This document shows positions 54,228 through 63,933 of a stretch of DNA of 64,000 bases, piece by piece. Position numbers and translations under genes: made by a program. The notes beneath the pieces were generated by a model. It saw nothing but the letters and a program-made list of their open reading frames with translations. It made no database searches and was not told where the DNA came from. The first letter of the stretch is position 1; every line of letters begins with the position of its first letter. Origin of the DNA: AR5 sp041497115 (GTDB taxonomy: Bacteria > Methylomirabilota > Methylomirabilia > Rokubacteriales > CSP1-6); assembly GCA_041497115.1 (NCBI GenBank), contig JBGQFW010000003.1, positions 49,444 through 113,443 on the forward strand. The letters run 5' to 3'.

Positions 54228-54989
54228 GTGCTGCTCGAGCTGCGCGGCGTCAGCAAGTCGTTCGGGGGGCTGCGGGTGCTGGACGGCGTCGACCTCTCGG
54301 TGGAGGCCGGCGCCCTCCACGCCCTCATCGGCCCCAACGGCTCCGGCAAGACGACCCTGCTCAACTGCGTGAGCGGCGTCCTCGACGCCGACGCCGGGCG
54401 CATCACGTTCCGTGACGTCGTCCTCGACGGCCTGCGCCCGCACCGCCGGACGGCGCTGGGGGTGGCCCGCACCTTTCAGAACATCCGGCTCTTCGCCGGG
54501 CTCAGCGTCCTCGACAATGTCCTCGTCGGCCGTCACTGTCGCACGCGCGCCGGGCTCCTGCGCGCGTGGACGCGCCCGCCGTTTCGCCGCTCGCGCGAGG
54601 AGCGTGACGCGCGGGCGCGGGCGCGCGAGCTGCTGGGGCTGGTCGGCCTCGCCGGCCGCGCCGGCGAGGCGGCCGAGGGGTTGCCGCTCGCCGATCAGCG
54701 GCGGCTCGAGATCGCCCGCGCGCTCGCCGCCGATCCCGTGCTGCTCCTGCTCGACGAGCCGGCCGCCGGGATGAACGCCACCGAGAAGCAGGGGATGAAC
54801 GGCCTCCTGCGCGACATCGTGGCCGGCGGCTGCACGGTGGTGCTGGTCGAGCACGACATCGGCCTGGTGATGGATGTCTCCAGCCACGTCACCGTGCTGA
54901 ACTTCGGCCAGACGATCGCCGACGGCGCGCCCGCCGCGGTCCGGCGCGACCCACGCGTGATCGAGGCCTACCTGGGGCAGGAGGCGTGA
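54228..54989 (+). CDS. livG: ABC transporter ATP-binding protein (LivG)
   Basis: 253 aa from GTG 54228. Walker A IGPNGSGKTTLLN and Walker B DPVLLLLDEPAAGMN; H-loop His in VLVEHDIGLVMDVS. The signature motif is PLADQRRLEIARALA in place of LSGGQ, as is usual in LivG proteins. C-terminal LivG extension present (LGQEA). Confidence 0.94.
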   Translation: MLLELRGVSKSFGGLRVLDGVDLSVEAGALHALIGPNGSGKTTLLNCVSGVLDADAGRITFRDVVLDGLRPHRRTALGVARTFQNIRLFAGLSVLDNVLVGRHCRTRAGLLRAWTRPPFRRSREERDARARARELLGLVGLAGRAGEAAEGLPLADQRRLEIARALAADPVLLLLDEPAAGMNATEKQGMNGLLRDIVAGGCTVVLVEHDIGLVMDVSSHVTVLNFGQTIADGAPAAVRRDPRVIEAYLGQEA

Positions 54990-55708
54990 GCGTGGCGCTG
55001 CTGGAGGTCCGCGACGTCAGCGTCTCCTACGGCCGCATCCGCGCGGTGAAGGGCGCCTCGTTCACGGTGGCGCGCGGCGAGGTGGTGGCGCTGCTCGGCA
55101 GCAACGGAAGCGGCAAGACGACGCTGCTGAGGGCGGTGGCCGGCGTGCGGCGACCCGACGCCGGCCGCGTCGTCTTCGACGGGACCGACGTCACCGGCTG
55201 GCCGTCCCATCGCATCGCGCGACGCGGGTTGCGCCTGGTGCCGGAGGGGCGGGGGCTGCTCGCGCGGATGACCGTCTGGGAGAATCTCGTGATGGGCCAG
55301 TACGCCAGCGCGGGCGCGCGCGCCGCCGACCTCGAGGCCGTGATGGACCGCTTCCCGGTCCTTCGCCAGCGCCGCCGGCAGCTCGCCGCCACCCTCTCGG
55401 GCGGCGAGCAGCAGATGCTCGCGATCGCCCGCGCGCTGGTCGGGCGCCCCGCGCTGCTGATGCTCGACGAGCCGTCGCTGGGGCTCGCCCCCCGGCTGGT
55501 CCAGCAGATCTTCGCGGTGGTCGCCGAGCTCAAGCGCGAGGGCGTCACGCTCGTGCTGGTCGAGCAGAACGCGCGGCAGGCCCTCGCGGTGGCCGACCGC
55601 GCGTACATTCTCGAGACCGGCGCGGTGGCGCTGTCGGGGGCCGCCGCCGAGCTGGCGGCCGGCGAGGCCGTGCAGCAGGCGTATCTCGGCGGCGCGCCGC
55701 GCGGGTGA
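54986..55708 (+). CDS. livF: ABC transporter ATP-binding protein (LivF)
   Basis: 240 aa from the GTG overlapping the LivG stop. Walker A LLGSNGSGKTTLLRA, signature LSGGEQQMLAIARALV, Walker B PALLMLDEPSLGLAP and the H-loop VLVEQNARQAL. Completes a five-gene H-M-K-G-F unit behind the hydroxylase operon. Confidence 0.94.
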   Translation: MSVALLEVRDVSVSYGRIRAVKGASFTVARGEVVALLGSNGSGKTTLLRAVAGVRRPDAGRVVFDGTDVTGWPSHRIARRGLRLVPEGRGLLARMTVWENLVMGQYASAGARAADLEAVMDRFPVLRQRRRQLAATLSGGEQQMLAIARALVGRPALLMLDEPSLGLAPRLVQQIFAVVAELKREGVTLVLVEQNARQALAVADRAYILETGAVALSGAAAELAAGEAVQQAYLGGAPRG

Positions 55709-55710
55709 CG

Positions 55711-58700
55711 TCAGCGCGCGGCGAGGCGGGCGACCGCCTCGTGCAGCGCGTCCAGCATCACCGGCTTGGCGACGACGAAGTCCACCGCGTGGGCGCCGGC
55801 CGTCGGCTCGGGCAGGTCGCCCCAGCCGGTGACGACGCCGACCGGCAGCGCCGGCCGGCGCGCCTTCACGGCGGCCGCCAGCTCCCAGCCGGTCATCCCC
55901 GGCATGCCGAGGTCGGTGAGCACGAGGTCGACGTCGTCGCCGTCGTCCAGCCGCTCGAGCGCCTCGGCGCCGCTGCCCGCCGAGACGACCGTGTGGCCGT
56001 CGCTGGCGAGCATCTCGCCGAGCGCGCGGCGCACCTCCTCCTCGTCGTCCACCAGCAGGATGCGCAGCGGGCCGCGGGGCGCCGCCGGCGGCGGCGCGGG
56101 GGGCGGTGTCGTCGCGGCGGCGGGCAGGTGGATAGCGATGGTCGTGCCGCGCCCCTCCTGGCTGGCGATCGTCAGCTCGCCGCCGTGCCGGCGCGCGATG
56201 CCGTAGGCGACGCTGAGGCCGAGGCCGGTGGCCTTCACGCCCTTGGTGGTGAAGAACGGCTCGTGGGCGCGCCGCCGTACCTCGTCGGACATGCCGACGC
56301 CGGTGTCGCCGACCGCCAGCACGACGGCGGCGCCGTCCAGCCGCGTCTCGACGGTGAGGCGGCCGCCGCGCGGCATCGCCTCCACCGCGTTGAGGATCAG
56401 GTTGGTGAGGAGCTCGCGCAGGGCGGCGGCGTCGCCGGCAACGGGCGGCACCTCGCCCACGCGCGACTCGACGGTGATCTCCACGCCCTGGGCCCGCGCG
56501 GTGTCCTGCCAGCGGCCGCGCGTCATCTCGAGGACGTCGGCGACCACCTCGCTCAGCCGCACCGCCCGCGGCGGCGTCGTGCGCCGCATGCCGGCGAACT
56601 GCTGCAGCCGCCGCACCACCTCGGCGCCGTCCCGGGCGGCGCGCTCGACGATCTCCAGGGGACGCGCCACGCGCTCGTCGTCCGTCTGGCGTCGCAGGAG
56701 CTGGATACGGCCGACGACGATGGTCAAGAGATTGTTGAGGTGGTGGGCGGCGCCGCCCGCCAGCTCGCCGAGCGCCCGCAGCGTCTCGCCCTGGACGAGC
56801 CGCTCCTGCATGGCCCGCACGTCGCTGAGCGCGCGCTGGGCCTCCTCGTAGAGGCGGGCGTTGTCGAGCGCGATGGCGGCGTGGTCGGCGAACGAGCCGA
56901 GCAGCGCCAGCTCGTCGGCCGAGTACCGGCGCGGCGCGCCGGTGGTGAAGGTCAGCACGCCCAGCACTGTCTCGCGGATCTTCACCGGCAGCCCGAGATA
57001 GGCGACGGCGCCGGTCTCGTCGAACACCGAGCGACCGGTGAGCGCGACCCGGCCGGAATGACCCTCGCCGAGCGGCAGCGCGAGCTCGGGGGGCGCGGGA
57101 TCGCCGGCCACCGCGGCCAGCCGCAGGGCGGCCGCCTCCTGGTCCACCAGCAGGAGCGACACGCTCGGAATGCCGCCGATGGTCGCGGCCTCCTCGACGA
57201 TGCTCGCGAGGATCGTCTTGGTGTCGAGCCCGCCCAGCATCGTGCGCACCGCCCGCAGCAGCGCGGCCAGCTCCTCGGCCCGGCGCAGCGAGGCGCCGTG
57301 CAGTCGCGCCTGCTCGACGGCCACCGCCGCCTGCTGGGCGAGGCCGGTGAGCAGGCGTACCTCGCGCTCGTCGCGCGCGCGGGGCTCGGGCCAGAAGACG
57401 ACGATGGCGCCGAGCACCGTCTCCTTGCTGATCAGCGGCACCGCCAGCGCCGAGCCGCGCGCCCGCCGGTGGACGAGCTCGGCGAGGGGGACGCCGGGGA
57501 CGCCGGCCTCGCGCTCGGCCAGCGGCAGCGGCTCGCGCGCGAGGTCGCCGCTGAAGAAGACGGCGCGGCGCTCGGCGGCGGCGCCGGCGGCGCCCTGGCC
57601 GAGCGCCAGGGACACGCGCGGGTCGACCGAGTCCATCCCCCGCTGCGCGCGGATGTGGAGACGCCGATCGGCGGGATCCAGCTCGAGCACCGCGCCCTGG
57701 CGGGCGTCGATCAGCCGCAGGGCGGACTCCACCACCGCGTCGAGCACGGTGGGCAGGTCGAGCGTGGAGGTCAGCGTCATGCCGACCTCGTGCAGCGCGC
57801 TCAGCTCGTCGGCGCGCGTCTGCGTCTCGCCGTAGAGCCGCGCGTTCTCGGCGACCAGCGCGATCTGCCCCGCGATGGCGCTGGCGAGGTCCACCGCCGA
57901 GCGCTCCCAGCCGTGGCGGCCGCGCGCGGTGAGGCGCAGCGTCCCGATCGGCTCGCCCTTGCGGACGATAGGCACCACCAGCAGGTGATCGTCCACCTCG
58001 ACCGGCCGCCGCCGCATCACCGCCTCGGCGTCGCCGAGCGGCGCGTCGGGCGGCACCACGCCGCCCGGCCACAGCACGATGACGCCGCCCTCGGCGTCCA
58101 GCGCCCGCGCCGCCCGCCGCGCGATGTCGTCCAGGGCGGCCGGCAGGTCGAGCGTGGCGCCCAGCGTCTCGGCGATCGCCAGCAGCACGGCGGTTCGCTC
58201 GGCGCGCGCGAGCTGATCGGCGTACAGGCGCGCGTTGGCGATGGCGGCGGGGGCCGGCACGCAGAGCGCCTCGGCCCGCGCCAGATCCGTCCGGGTGAAC
58301 GGCGTCCGGCGGCGGCGGACGACCCCGAGCAGGCCGAGCGGCAGCGTGTCGCCCACCAGCGGCACGGCCAGCAGGGCGCGCGCGTGCTCCGCCTCGAGCC
58401 AGGGGCGCGCCCGCGGCGTGGCGCCTTCCGGCAGCCGCCGCAGCACGAGCGGGCCGGAGCGCTCGGTGAGCCAGGCGAGCACGTCGCGGCCGGGGGCGTG
58501 CGGCACCCGGGTCACGGCCTCCGCGCGCGTGAAGCCGCTGGCGCCGCGCAGGACCAGCTCGGCGCCGTTCTTCTCCAGGAGCCAGACGCCGGCGGCGTCG
58601 GCGCCGAGGGCGCCCTGGGCCAGCTGGGTGAGGCGGCCGAGGAGGAGGCCGAGGTCGAGCGTGCCGCCGAGCGCGCGCGTGGCCTCGGCCAGGAGTCCGA

Positions 58701-58737
58701 AGTCGGCTTGGGGCGCCGGCCGGCGGGCGGGGGACAT
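55711..58737 (-). CDS. Multi-GAF hybrid sensor histidine kinase
   Basis: 1008 aa, cytoplasmic, no membrane segments. Four GAF-like domains (about 20-165, 195-320, 335-475, 500-645) precede HisKA with the phospho-acceptor in GGAAHHLNNLLTIVVGRIQL (His about 665). HATPase motifs are NLILNAVEAMP, DTGVGMSD and GLGLSVAYG. A C-terminal receiver (about 890-1005) has DLVLTDLGMPG. Each GAF may bind a different ligand or partner. No separate response regulator is nearby, so it would signal through its own receiver and an unlinked protein. It converges with livF. Confidence 0.92.
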   Translation of the reverse strand: MSPARRPAPQADFGLLAEATRALGGTLDLGLLLGRLTQLAQGALGADAAGVWLLEKNGAELVLRGASGFTRAEAVTRVPHAPGRDVLAWLTERSGPLVLRRLPEGATPRARPWLEAEHARALLAVPLVGDTLPLGLLGVVRRRRTPFTRTDLARAEALCVPAPAAIANARLYADQLARAERTAVLLAIAETLGATLDLPAALDDIARRAARALDAEGGVIVLWPGGVVPPDAPLGDAEAVMRRRPVEVDDHLLVVPIVRKGEPIGTLRLTARGRHGWERSAVDLASAIAGQIALVAENARLYGETQTRADELSALHEVGMTLTSTLDLPTVLDAVVESALRLIDARQGAVLELDPADRRLHIRAQRGMDSVDPRVSLALGQGAAGAAAERRAVFFSGDLAREPLPLAEREAGVPGVPLAELVHRRARGSALAVPLISKETVLGAIVVFWPEPRARDEREVRLLTGLAQQAAVAVEQARLHGASLRRAEELAALLRAVRTMLGGLDTKTILASIVEEAATIGGIPSVSLLLVDQEAAALRLAAVAGDPAPPELALPLGEGHSGRVALTGRSVFDETGAVAYLGLPVKIRETVLGVLTFTTGAPRRYSADELALLGSFADHAAIALDNARLYEEAQRALSDVRAMQERLVQGETLRALGELAGGAAHHLNNLLTIVVGRIQLLRRQTDDERVARPLEIVERAARDGAEVVRRLQQFAGMRRTTPPRAVRLSEVVADVLEMTRGRWQDTARAQGVEITVESRVGEVPPVAGDAAALRELLTNLILNAVEAMPRGGRLTVETRLDGAAVVLAVGDTGVGMSDEVRRRAHEPFFTTKGVKATGLGLSVAYGIARRHGGELTIASQEGRGTTIAIHLPAAATTPPPAPPPAAPRGPLRILLVDDEEEVRRALGEMLASDGHTVVSAGSGAEALERLDDGDDVDLVLTDLGMPGMTGWELAAAVKARRPALPVGVVTGWGDLPEPTAGAHAVDFVVAKPVMLDALHEAVARLAAR

Positions 58738-58780
58738 GGCTCGCCTTGTATCCCGCGCGCCCGCTCAGGTCAACGGCGCT

Positions 58781-59149
58781 CTACGCGGCCTCGAAGCCGA
58801 TCACGGACTGGCCGTGACGGGTCAACGGACGGAAGCGGACGGGCAGGCCGACGCGCAGCCGATCGAGCGGGATGTCCACCACGCGGCCGAGCAGCGAGAC
58901 GCCTTCCTTCATGTGCACGGCGGCGATCGCGTAGGGGACCTCGCTCGCGTAGCCGCGCGGGGCCACGCGGATCACCGTGTAGCTGGCGATCGTGCCCTCG
59001 CCGGACAGCGGCGTGGGTTGCCACGCGCGCTCCGAGCAGTTGGGGCAGAACTCCCTGGGCGGTATCGCCAGCGCGCCGCAGCGGCCGCACTTCACGGCGG
59101 TCAGCTGGCCGCGGCCGGCCTGCTCGAAGAACTCCTTCTGCGTCACCAC
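58781..59149 (-). CDS. DUF35 Zn-ribbon OB-fold protein
   Basis: 122 aa, GTG start. The zinc ribbon CGRCGALAIPPREFCPNC has the C-x2-C-x11-C-x2-C pattern; the OB fold follows (LSGEGTIASYTVIRVAP, VDIPLDRLRVGLPV). In this family the protein binds the adjacent thiolase and supplies acyl-CoA binding. It is encoded 4 nt downstream of the thiolase gene. Confidence 0.94.
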   Translation of the reverse strand: MVTQKEFFEQAGRGQLTAVKCGRCGALAIPPREFCPNCSERAWQPTPLSGEGTIASYTVIRVAPRGYASEVPYAIAAVHMKEGVSLLGRVVDIPLDRLRVGLPVRFRPLTRHGQSVIGFEAA

Positions 59150-59153
59150 CGGA

Positions 59154-60308
59154 TCACTCGCGACCGAAGAGGGAGACGAGCACGGTGGCGGTGTTGCCGC
59201 CGAGCGTGTGCGTGAGGCCGATTCTGGCGCCGTCCACCTGGCGCCGGTCGGCGTCGCCGCGCAGCTGGGTGACGACCTCGGCGATCTGGGCGGCGCCGGT
59301 GGCGCCGATCGGATGGCCCTTGGCCTTGAGGCCGCCCGACGGGTTCACCGGGATCTTGCCGCCGAGACTCGTCCACCCCTTCTCGGCGGCGAGGCCGCCG
59401 GCGCCGGGCTCGAAGAGGCCGAGCCCCTCGGTGGCGACGATCTCGGCGATCGTGAAGCAGTCGTGCAGCTCGACGACGTCCACGTCCTGGGGGCCGAGCC
59501 CGGCCTGGCGATAGGCGGCCGCCGCCGCACGCTCGGTGGCCGGCACGCGCGAGAGGTCGCGCTTGTCGCCGATCAGCATCCAGTCGGAGGCGGCCGCCGA
59601 GGCGAGCACCCAGATCGGCCGCCGCGATTTACGCGCGACCTCCTCGGAGACGACCACCACCGCGGCGCCGCCGTCGGTGAACGGGCAGCAGTCGTAGAGC
59701 TTGAGCGGGTCGGCCACCAGCGCCGACTTGAGCACCTGCTCGAGCGTGATCTCCTTCTGGAACTGCGCCTTGGGATTGAGCGTGCCGTGCTTGTGGTTCT
59801 TGACGGCGACCGCGGCCATCTGCGCCTCGGTGGTGCCGTGCTTGGCCATGTGCGCGCGCGCCACCAGCGCGAAGACGCCGGGGAAGGTGAGCCCCAGCGT
59901 CTGCTCCCAGCGGGCGTCGGAGGCGTAGGCGAAGTACTCGGTGGACTCCTCGGTCGTCACGTTGAGCACCCGCTCGGCGCCGCCGACGAGGACGACGTCG
60001 GAGACGCCGGCGCCCACCTCCATCACGGCGTGGCGGAAGGCGGCGTGCGACGAGGCGCAGGCCGTCTCGAAGCGCGTGGTGGGCACGGCGGGGATCCCCA
60101 GCACCGAGGCCGCCTGCGGGCTCGTGTGCAGCTGCTTCTCGGTCTCGCCGCCGACCACGTTGCCGTAGTAGAGCGCCTGGACCGCGCTCGGGGGCAGTCC
60201 GGCGTCGACGAGGGCGTCGGCGGCGGCCTCCGCGAACAGCTCGGCCGACGTGCGCTCGTGCTTGCCGAACTTGGTGACCCCCACGCCGATGACCGCCACA
60301 CGCCGCAT
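59154..60308 (-). CDS. Thiolase family protein (SCP-x/acetyl-CoA acetyltransferase type)
   Basis: 384 aa from ATG 60308 with GGAGG five nt upstream. Nucleophilic Cys84 in RFETACASSHAAF, His in KGHPIGATGAAQI. The terminal Cys of classic thiolases is replaced by the SCP2-thiolase-type GLTHTLGGNTATV. It is paired with a DUF35 protein, the usual partner. It probably does condensation or cleavage of a branched or sterol-type acyl-CoA; direction unknown. Confidence 0.93.
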   Translation of the reverse strand: MRRVAVIGVGVTKFGKHERTSAELFAEAAADALVDAGLPPSAVQALYYGNVVGGETEKQLHTSPQAASVLGIPAVPTTRFETACASSHAAFRHAVMEVGAGVSDVVLVGGAERVLNVTTEESTEYFAYASDARWEQTLGLTFPGVFALVARAHMAKHGTTEAQMAAVAVKNHKHGTLNPKAQFQKEITLEQVLKSALVADPLKLYDCCPFTDGGAAVVVVSEEVARKSRRPIWVLASAAASDWMLIGDKRDLSRVPATERAAAAAYRQAGLGPQDVDVVELHDCFTIAEIVATEGLGLFEPGAGGLAAEKGWTSLGGKIPVNPSGGLKAKGHPIGATGAAQIAEVVTQLRGDADRRQVDGARIGLTHTLGGNTATVLVSLFGRE

Positions 60309-60397
60309 GCGTGCCTCCGGGCAAGCCTTGGTGGATACCGGGTCATGATAGCAGAAGGTCTGCACGCCGGAGCCGCCGCCGCCGCTAAAATAGCGTC

Positions 60398-61846
60398 ATG
60401 CTGAGCGAAGAGGCGCTGGTCGTCCTCGCGGCGTTCGGCGCCTGCGGCCTGCTCGTCCTCGGCATCCTCGAGCTGCTCTGGCCGACGCGGTCCCGCCACC
60501 CCGAGCGCGAGCGCCGCCCGGCGGGGCCGCACGCCGCGCGGCCGCACCGTCGCAGCGCGCTGACGCGCCACAGCCTCGAGCGCGGTCGCGACCCGTACGT
60601 GCGGCGGGAGCCCACGCCGGTGACGCCGCTGCGCGTGCCGCTTGAATCCGCGCCCGCGCCGGCGGAGGCGCCGGTGCCGCTGGTACCGGTCGCGGCGGAG
60701 CCGGCGCCCGCCGCGGCCGTCACGCCGCCGCCGGCCGTCGTCGACCCGCCGGCTCTGATCGAGCCGGACTCGGTCGTCGAGACGTGCTTCGAGCTCTACC
60801 AGACACAGCGCTACGCCGAGGTCGTCGAGCGCGCGAGCGCCGCGCTCGGCGCCGGCGGGCCGGGCGACGCCCAGGAGACGGCGGCGCTGTGGAGCGTGGT
60901 GGCGCTGGCGCGCCAGGCGCTGGGCGAGGACGCCGAGGCGCGCGCCGCGCTGGAGGCGGCGATCGCGGCGGCGCCCGCGGCCGACCGCCCGACCTACCAG
61001 CGCCAGCTCGCCTCGCTGGCCGAGAGCGTCGCCGAGGGGCTGCTGGCCGAGGCCGGACGCCATGCGAGCCCGGAGTCGGAGGAGTGCCTGGCGGCGATCC
61101 GAAGCGCGGTGGCGTGGCTCGAGCGCGGCGCGACGGCCGCGCCCACCGACACCGCGCTGGCCGAGCTGGCGGCCGCCGCCCAGGCGATGCTGTGGCCGGC
61201 GTGGGAGCGCACGGTGGTCGCGCTCGCCCAGCGGCAGGAGTTCCGGGCCGCCCGCCGGCTGCTGCGCGAGGCGCTGGCCGACCCCCGCTTCCCGGCCGCC
61301 CGCGCCGACGCGTTCCGCGAATTGTTCTCCGGCACGTTCAGCGGCGAGATCGGCCAGCTCACCGCGCAGGCGATCCGCAGCATGCAGGACGCCCGCGAGA
61401 GTGACGCGCTGACGGCGCTCTCACGGGCGGAGACGCTGCTCGACACGCTCAACGACGAGGCGCTGTCACCCAAGCGCCGCGAGGAGGTGGACCGTCGCCT
61501 GTGGTGGGGCTACAACAAGCTCGGCGTGCGACGCGTGGAGGCGGGCGATCACGAGGCGGCGCTCGAGCCGCTCTTCCACGCGCTCGGCTACGAGGTCGGC
61601 CCCGAGCGGCGCCAGGAGACGGTGGCGCTGCTGGTGCGCGCGCTCGACGGCGTGGCCGACGCGCGCGCCCTGGCGATCCGCGAGCGGGCCGACGCCGGCG
61701 ACCGCGAGGCCGCCGTGGTGCAGTGCGACGCGCTGTGGTCGCTGCTGCAGGGCGCCGCCGGCCGCGGCCTCACGCCGGCCGATCTCGACGGCACTTTCGC
61801 CAAGGTTCGACGCCTCTTCGAGAGCCTCGGGCGCCCGCGGACCTAG
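60398..61846 (+). CDS. Membrane-anchored protein with helical repeat domain
   Basis: 482 aa. One N-terminal membrane helix (ALVVLAAFGACGLLVLGILE), a disordered Pro/Ala/Arg linker (residues about 30-120), then a long all-helical TPR-like region with units such as CFELYQTQRYAEVVERASAAL and ALTALSRAETLLDTL. An ATG start lies 6 nt after TAAAAT (60386-60391). Not homologous to anything I can name. Confidence 0.75.
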   Translation: MLSEEALVVLAAFGACGLLVLGILELLWPTRSRHPERERRPAGPHAARPHRRSALTRHSLERGRDPYVRREPTPVTPLRVPLESAPAPAEAPVPLVPVAAEPAPAAAVTPPPAVVDPPALIEPDSVVETCFELYQTQRYAEVVERASAALGAGGPGDAQETAALWSVVALARQALGEDAEARAALEAAIAAAPAADRPTYQRQLASLAESVAEGLLAEAGRHASPESEECLAAIRSAVAWLERGATAAPTDTALAELAAAAQAMLWPAWERTVVALAQRQEFRAARRLLREALADPRFPAARADAFRELFSGTFSGEIGQLTAQAIRSMQDARESDALTALSRAETLLDTLNDEALSPKRREEVDRRLWWGYNKLGVRRVEAGDHEAALEPLFHALGYEVGPERRQETVALLVRALDGVADARALAIRERADAGDREAAVVQCDALWSLLQGAAGRGLTPADLDGTFAKVRRLFESLGRPRT

Positions 61847-61866
61847 CGCGGAGTGAGGCGGCGGTC

Positions 61867-62706
61867 ATGAGGATCCCGTCGGCGGGTCCGGTCGTGGCCG
61901 GGCGCTCCGCCCCGGCCGGCACGTGGCGGCGGGTACGGCCGCCGGGTGCGGGGCGGGCGACGCCGCTCCGGTACTCCGTGAGCGTCGGCCTCGTGTTCAC
62001 GGCGGCTGCCAGCTACTACATGCTCGTCGCCGGCGGGCACGAGGCGACGTCGGGGTCCTGGCCGCGCGGGCCGGCGTTCTGGGGGTTTGCGGTCTTCGTC
62101 GCCATCGTCGCCGGGGTCGGATCGCTGATCTGGTGGAAGATCCGCGACGATCGTGACCGGCTCGGGGCGGTCGCCGTCGCCCGCGGCTTTGCGCCGGCGC
62201 CCGCCGAGGAGCTCTGGCGTTCCGCCGTCGCGGCGCTCCCGGTCGTCGTGCGGAGGTCCGGTGCCGTGATCTCCGGCGTGTTTCGTTGCCGGGTCGGCGA
62301 CATCCACGTCTGGATCTTCTCGCTTGCGTCGGCCGACAGCGACGAGTCTGAGGAGCATACGGTGGTGGCCTTCGACCTCGGCGCTCCGACGCTGCCGCAG
62401 GCGTTCGCCATGGCGCCGGTCCCCCTCACGCTCGGGCGCCTGCTCGCCCGGGTCTCGCGCCGCCACGCTCAAGGCCGGCGCGCGTTCGGGGAGCGGTACC
62501 GGCTCAGCGGCGCGCAGGGAGGGCCGCCGCCGACGTTCGGCCCGCCGCTCGTGAGGTTCTTCGAGACGGAGCGACGCGACTGGTGGGTGGAGACGGACCG
62601 CCGCTGGCTGGCGGTGTTCAGGGTCGGCCACGTCGTCGCGGCCGAGGATTTCAACGCCACGGTGGACGACGCCGCGCGCGTGTTCACGGCGCTGACCGGG
62701 CGTTGA
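61867..62706 (+). CDS. Two-helix membrane protein of unknown function
   Basis: 279 aa from ATG 61867. Two membrane helices (VSVGLVFTAAASYYMLVAG and FWGFAVFVAIVAGVGSLIWW) precede a cytoplasmic or periplasmic alpha/beta domain (residues about 115-275; HVWIFSLASADSDESEEHTVV). It has the general layout of DUF3137-like proteins. It follows the TPR-like gene by 20 nt, so the pair is probably one transcript. Confidence 0.75.
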   Translation: MRIPSAGPVVAGRSAPAGTWRRVRPPGAGRATPLRYSVSVGLVFTAAASYYMLVAGGHEATSGSWPRGPAFWGFAVFVAIVAGVGSLIWWKIRDDRDRLGAVAVARGFAPAPAEELWRSAVAALPVVVRRSGAVISGVFRCRVGDIHVWIFSLASADSDESEEHTVVAFDLGAPTLPQAFAMAPVPLTLGRLLARVSRRHAQGRRAFGERYRLSGAQGGPPPTFGPPLVRFFETERRDWWVETDRRWLAVFRVGHVVAAEDFNATVDDAARVFTALTGR

Positions 62707-62725
62707 CGCGCCGGTCGGGGGCGCG

Positions 62726-63892
62726 CTAGGCGGCGACGGTGATCGCGCGGACGACGTCGCGGCGCAGCGTGAGGCCGAGGCCGGGCCGCTCGGGCGCCCG
62801 CACGTGGCCGTCCTCGAGCACGAACGGCTCCTCGATCAGGTCGTGCAGCAGGGGATTCTCGCCGCGCGAGAACTCCAGCGTCGTCACGCACGGCGTGGCG
62901 ACGGCCAGGTGCAGGCCGCTGGCGAACAGCACGGCGCCGCCCCAGAGGTGCGGCGCCACCGTCAGACCGTGGCTCGCGGCCAGCGCGCAGATGCGCAGCG
63001 TCTCGGTGATGCCGCCGGCGATCGCCACGTCCGGTTGCAGCACGTCCACCGCCCGCGCCGCGATGAGATCGCGGAACGCGAAGCGGGTCTGCTCGCTCTC
63101 GCCGGCGGCGATCGGAATGTCGGTGGCGGCGCGCACCTCGGCCTGACCGGCCGGGTTGTCGGGAGACACCGGCTCCTCCAGCCAGGCGAGATCGCAGTCG
63201 GCCACCTTGCGGGCGAAGCGCTGCGCCTCGCGCACCGACCAGGTGCCGTGGGCGTCCACCATGAGGCCGACCTCCGGCCCCAGGCTCTCGCGCGCCTCGC
63301 GCACGCGGGCGGCCGAGTCGTCCACGCTCTTGTCTTGCAGTCCGACGCGCATCTTCACCGCGCGGTGGCCGTGCTCGACGTACTGGCGGAGCTGCTTGGC
63401 GACGCCGCCGACCGGCGCCCAGCCGCCCGAGGCGTAGGCGGGAATGCGCTCGCGCACGCGGCCGCCCAGCAGCCGCCACACCGGCTGGCCGAGCGACTGG
63501 CCGAGCAGGTCCCACAGCGCGATGTCGATGCCGGAGATCGCCGAGACGGTGATGCCGCGCCGCCCGACGATCGGGAAGGTGCGCCCCTCGCGCACGGCGT
63601 AGTGGGCGCGGCCGCCGTTGTAGAGGGTCTCCCAGATCGCGCTGATGTCGCGCGGGTCGCGGCCGACGAGGAGCGGGGCGAGCTCGGAGTGGATGAGGGT
63701 CACGATGGCGGCATAGTTGCCGAGGTTGCCGACGCCAATCTTTGCCTCACCCAGACCCGTGAGGCCGGTGTCGGTGTCAATCTCGACGAGGCAGGTGTTG
63801 AACGAGTCGTTGACGCCGAAGTCGCTGCGATGCGCGCGCTCGGGGGGGATCGACGCGCGCAGCCAGGCCGCACGCACCGCCGCGATCTTCAC
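62726..63892 (-). CDS. Mandelate racemase/muconate lactonizing enzyme-like (enolase superfamily)
   Basis: 388 aa from a GTG. N-terminal capping domain with the loop RSDFGVNDSFNTCLVEIDTD. Barrel: base-bearing KMRVG, metal ligands LMVDAHG, WLEEPV and AGESEQTR, then APHLWGGAV with the catalytic His. These suit the MR/gluconate dehydratase-type subgroup that dehydrates acid sugars; substrate unknown. No sugar-acid genes adjoin within the window. Confidence 0.9.
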   Translation of the reverse strand: MKIAAVRAAWLRASIPPERAHRSDFGVNDSFNTCLVEIDTDTGLTGLGEAKIGVGNLGNYAAIVTLIHSELAPLLVGRDPRDISAIWETLYNGGRAHYAVREGRTFPIVGRRGITVSAISGIDIALWDLLGQSLGQPVWRLLGGRVRERIPAYASGGWAPVGGVAKQLRQYVEHGHRAVKMRVGLQDKSVDDSAARVREARESLGPEVGLMVDAHGTWSVREAQRFARKVADCDLAWLEEPVSPDNPAGQAEVRAATDIPIAAGESEQTRFAFRDLIAARAVDVLQPDVAIAGGITETLRICALAASHGLTVAPHLWGGAVLFASGLHLAVATPCVTTLEFSRGENPLLHDLIEEPFVLEDGHVRAPERPGLGLTLRRDVVRAITVAA

Positions 63893-63933
63893 CTTGTATC
63901 TCTCAGCCTCAGATAGCGGTTAGGCTGGCCAGG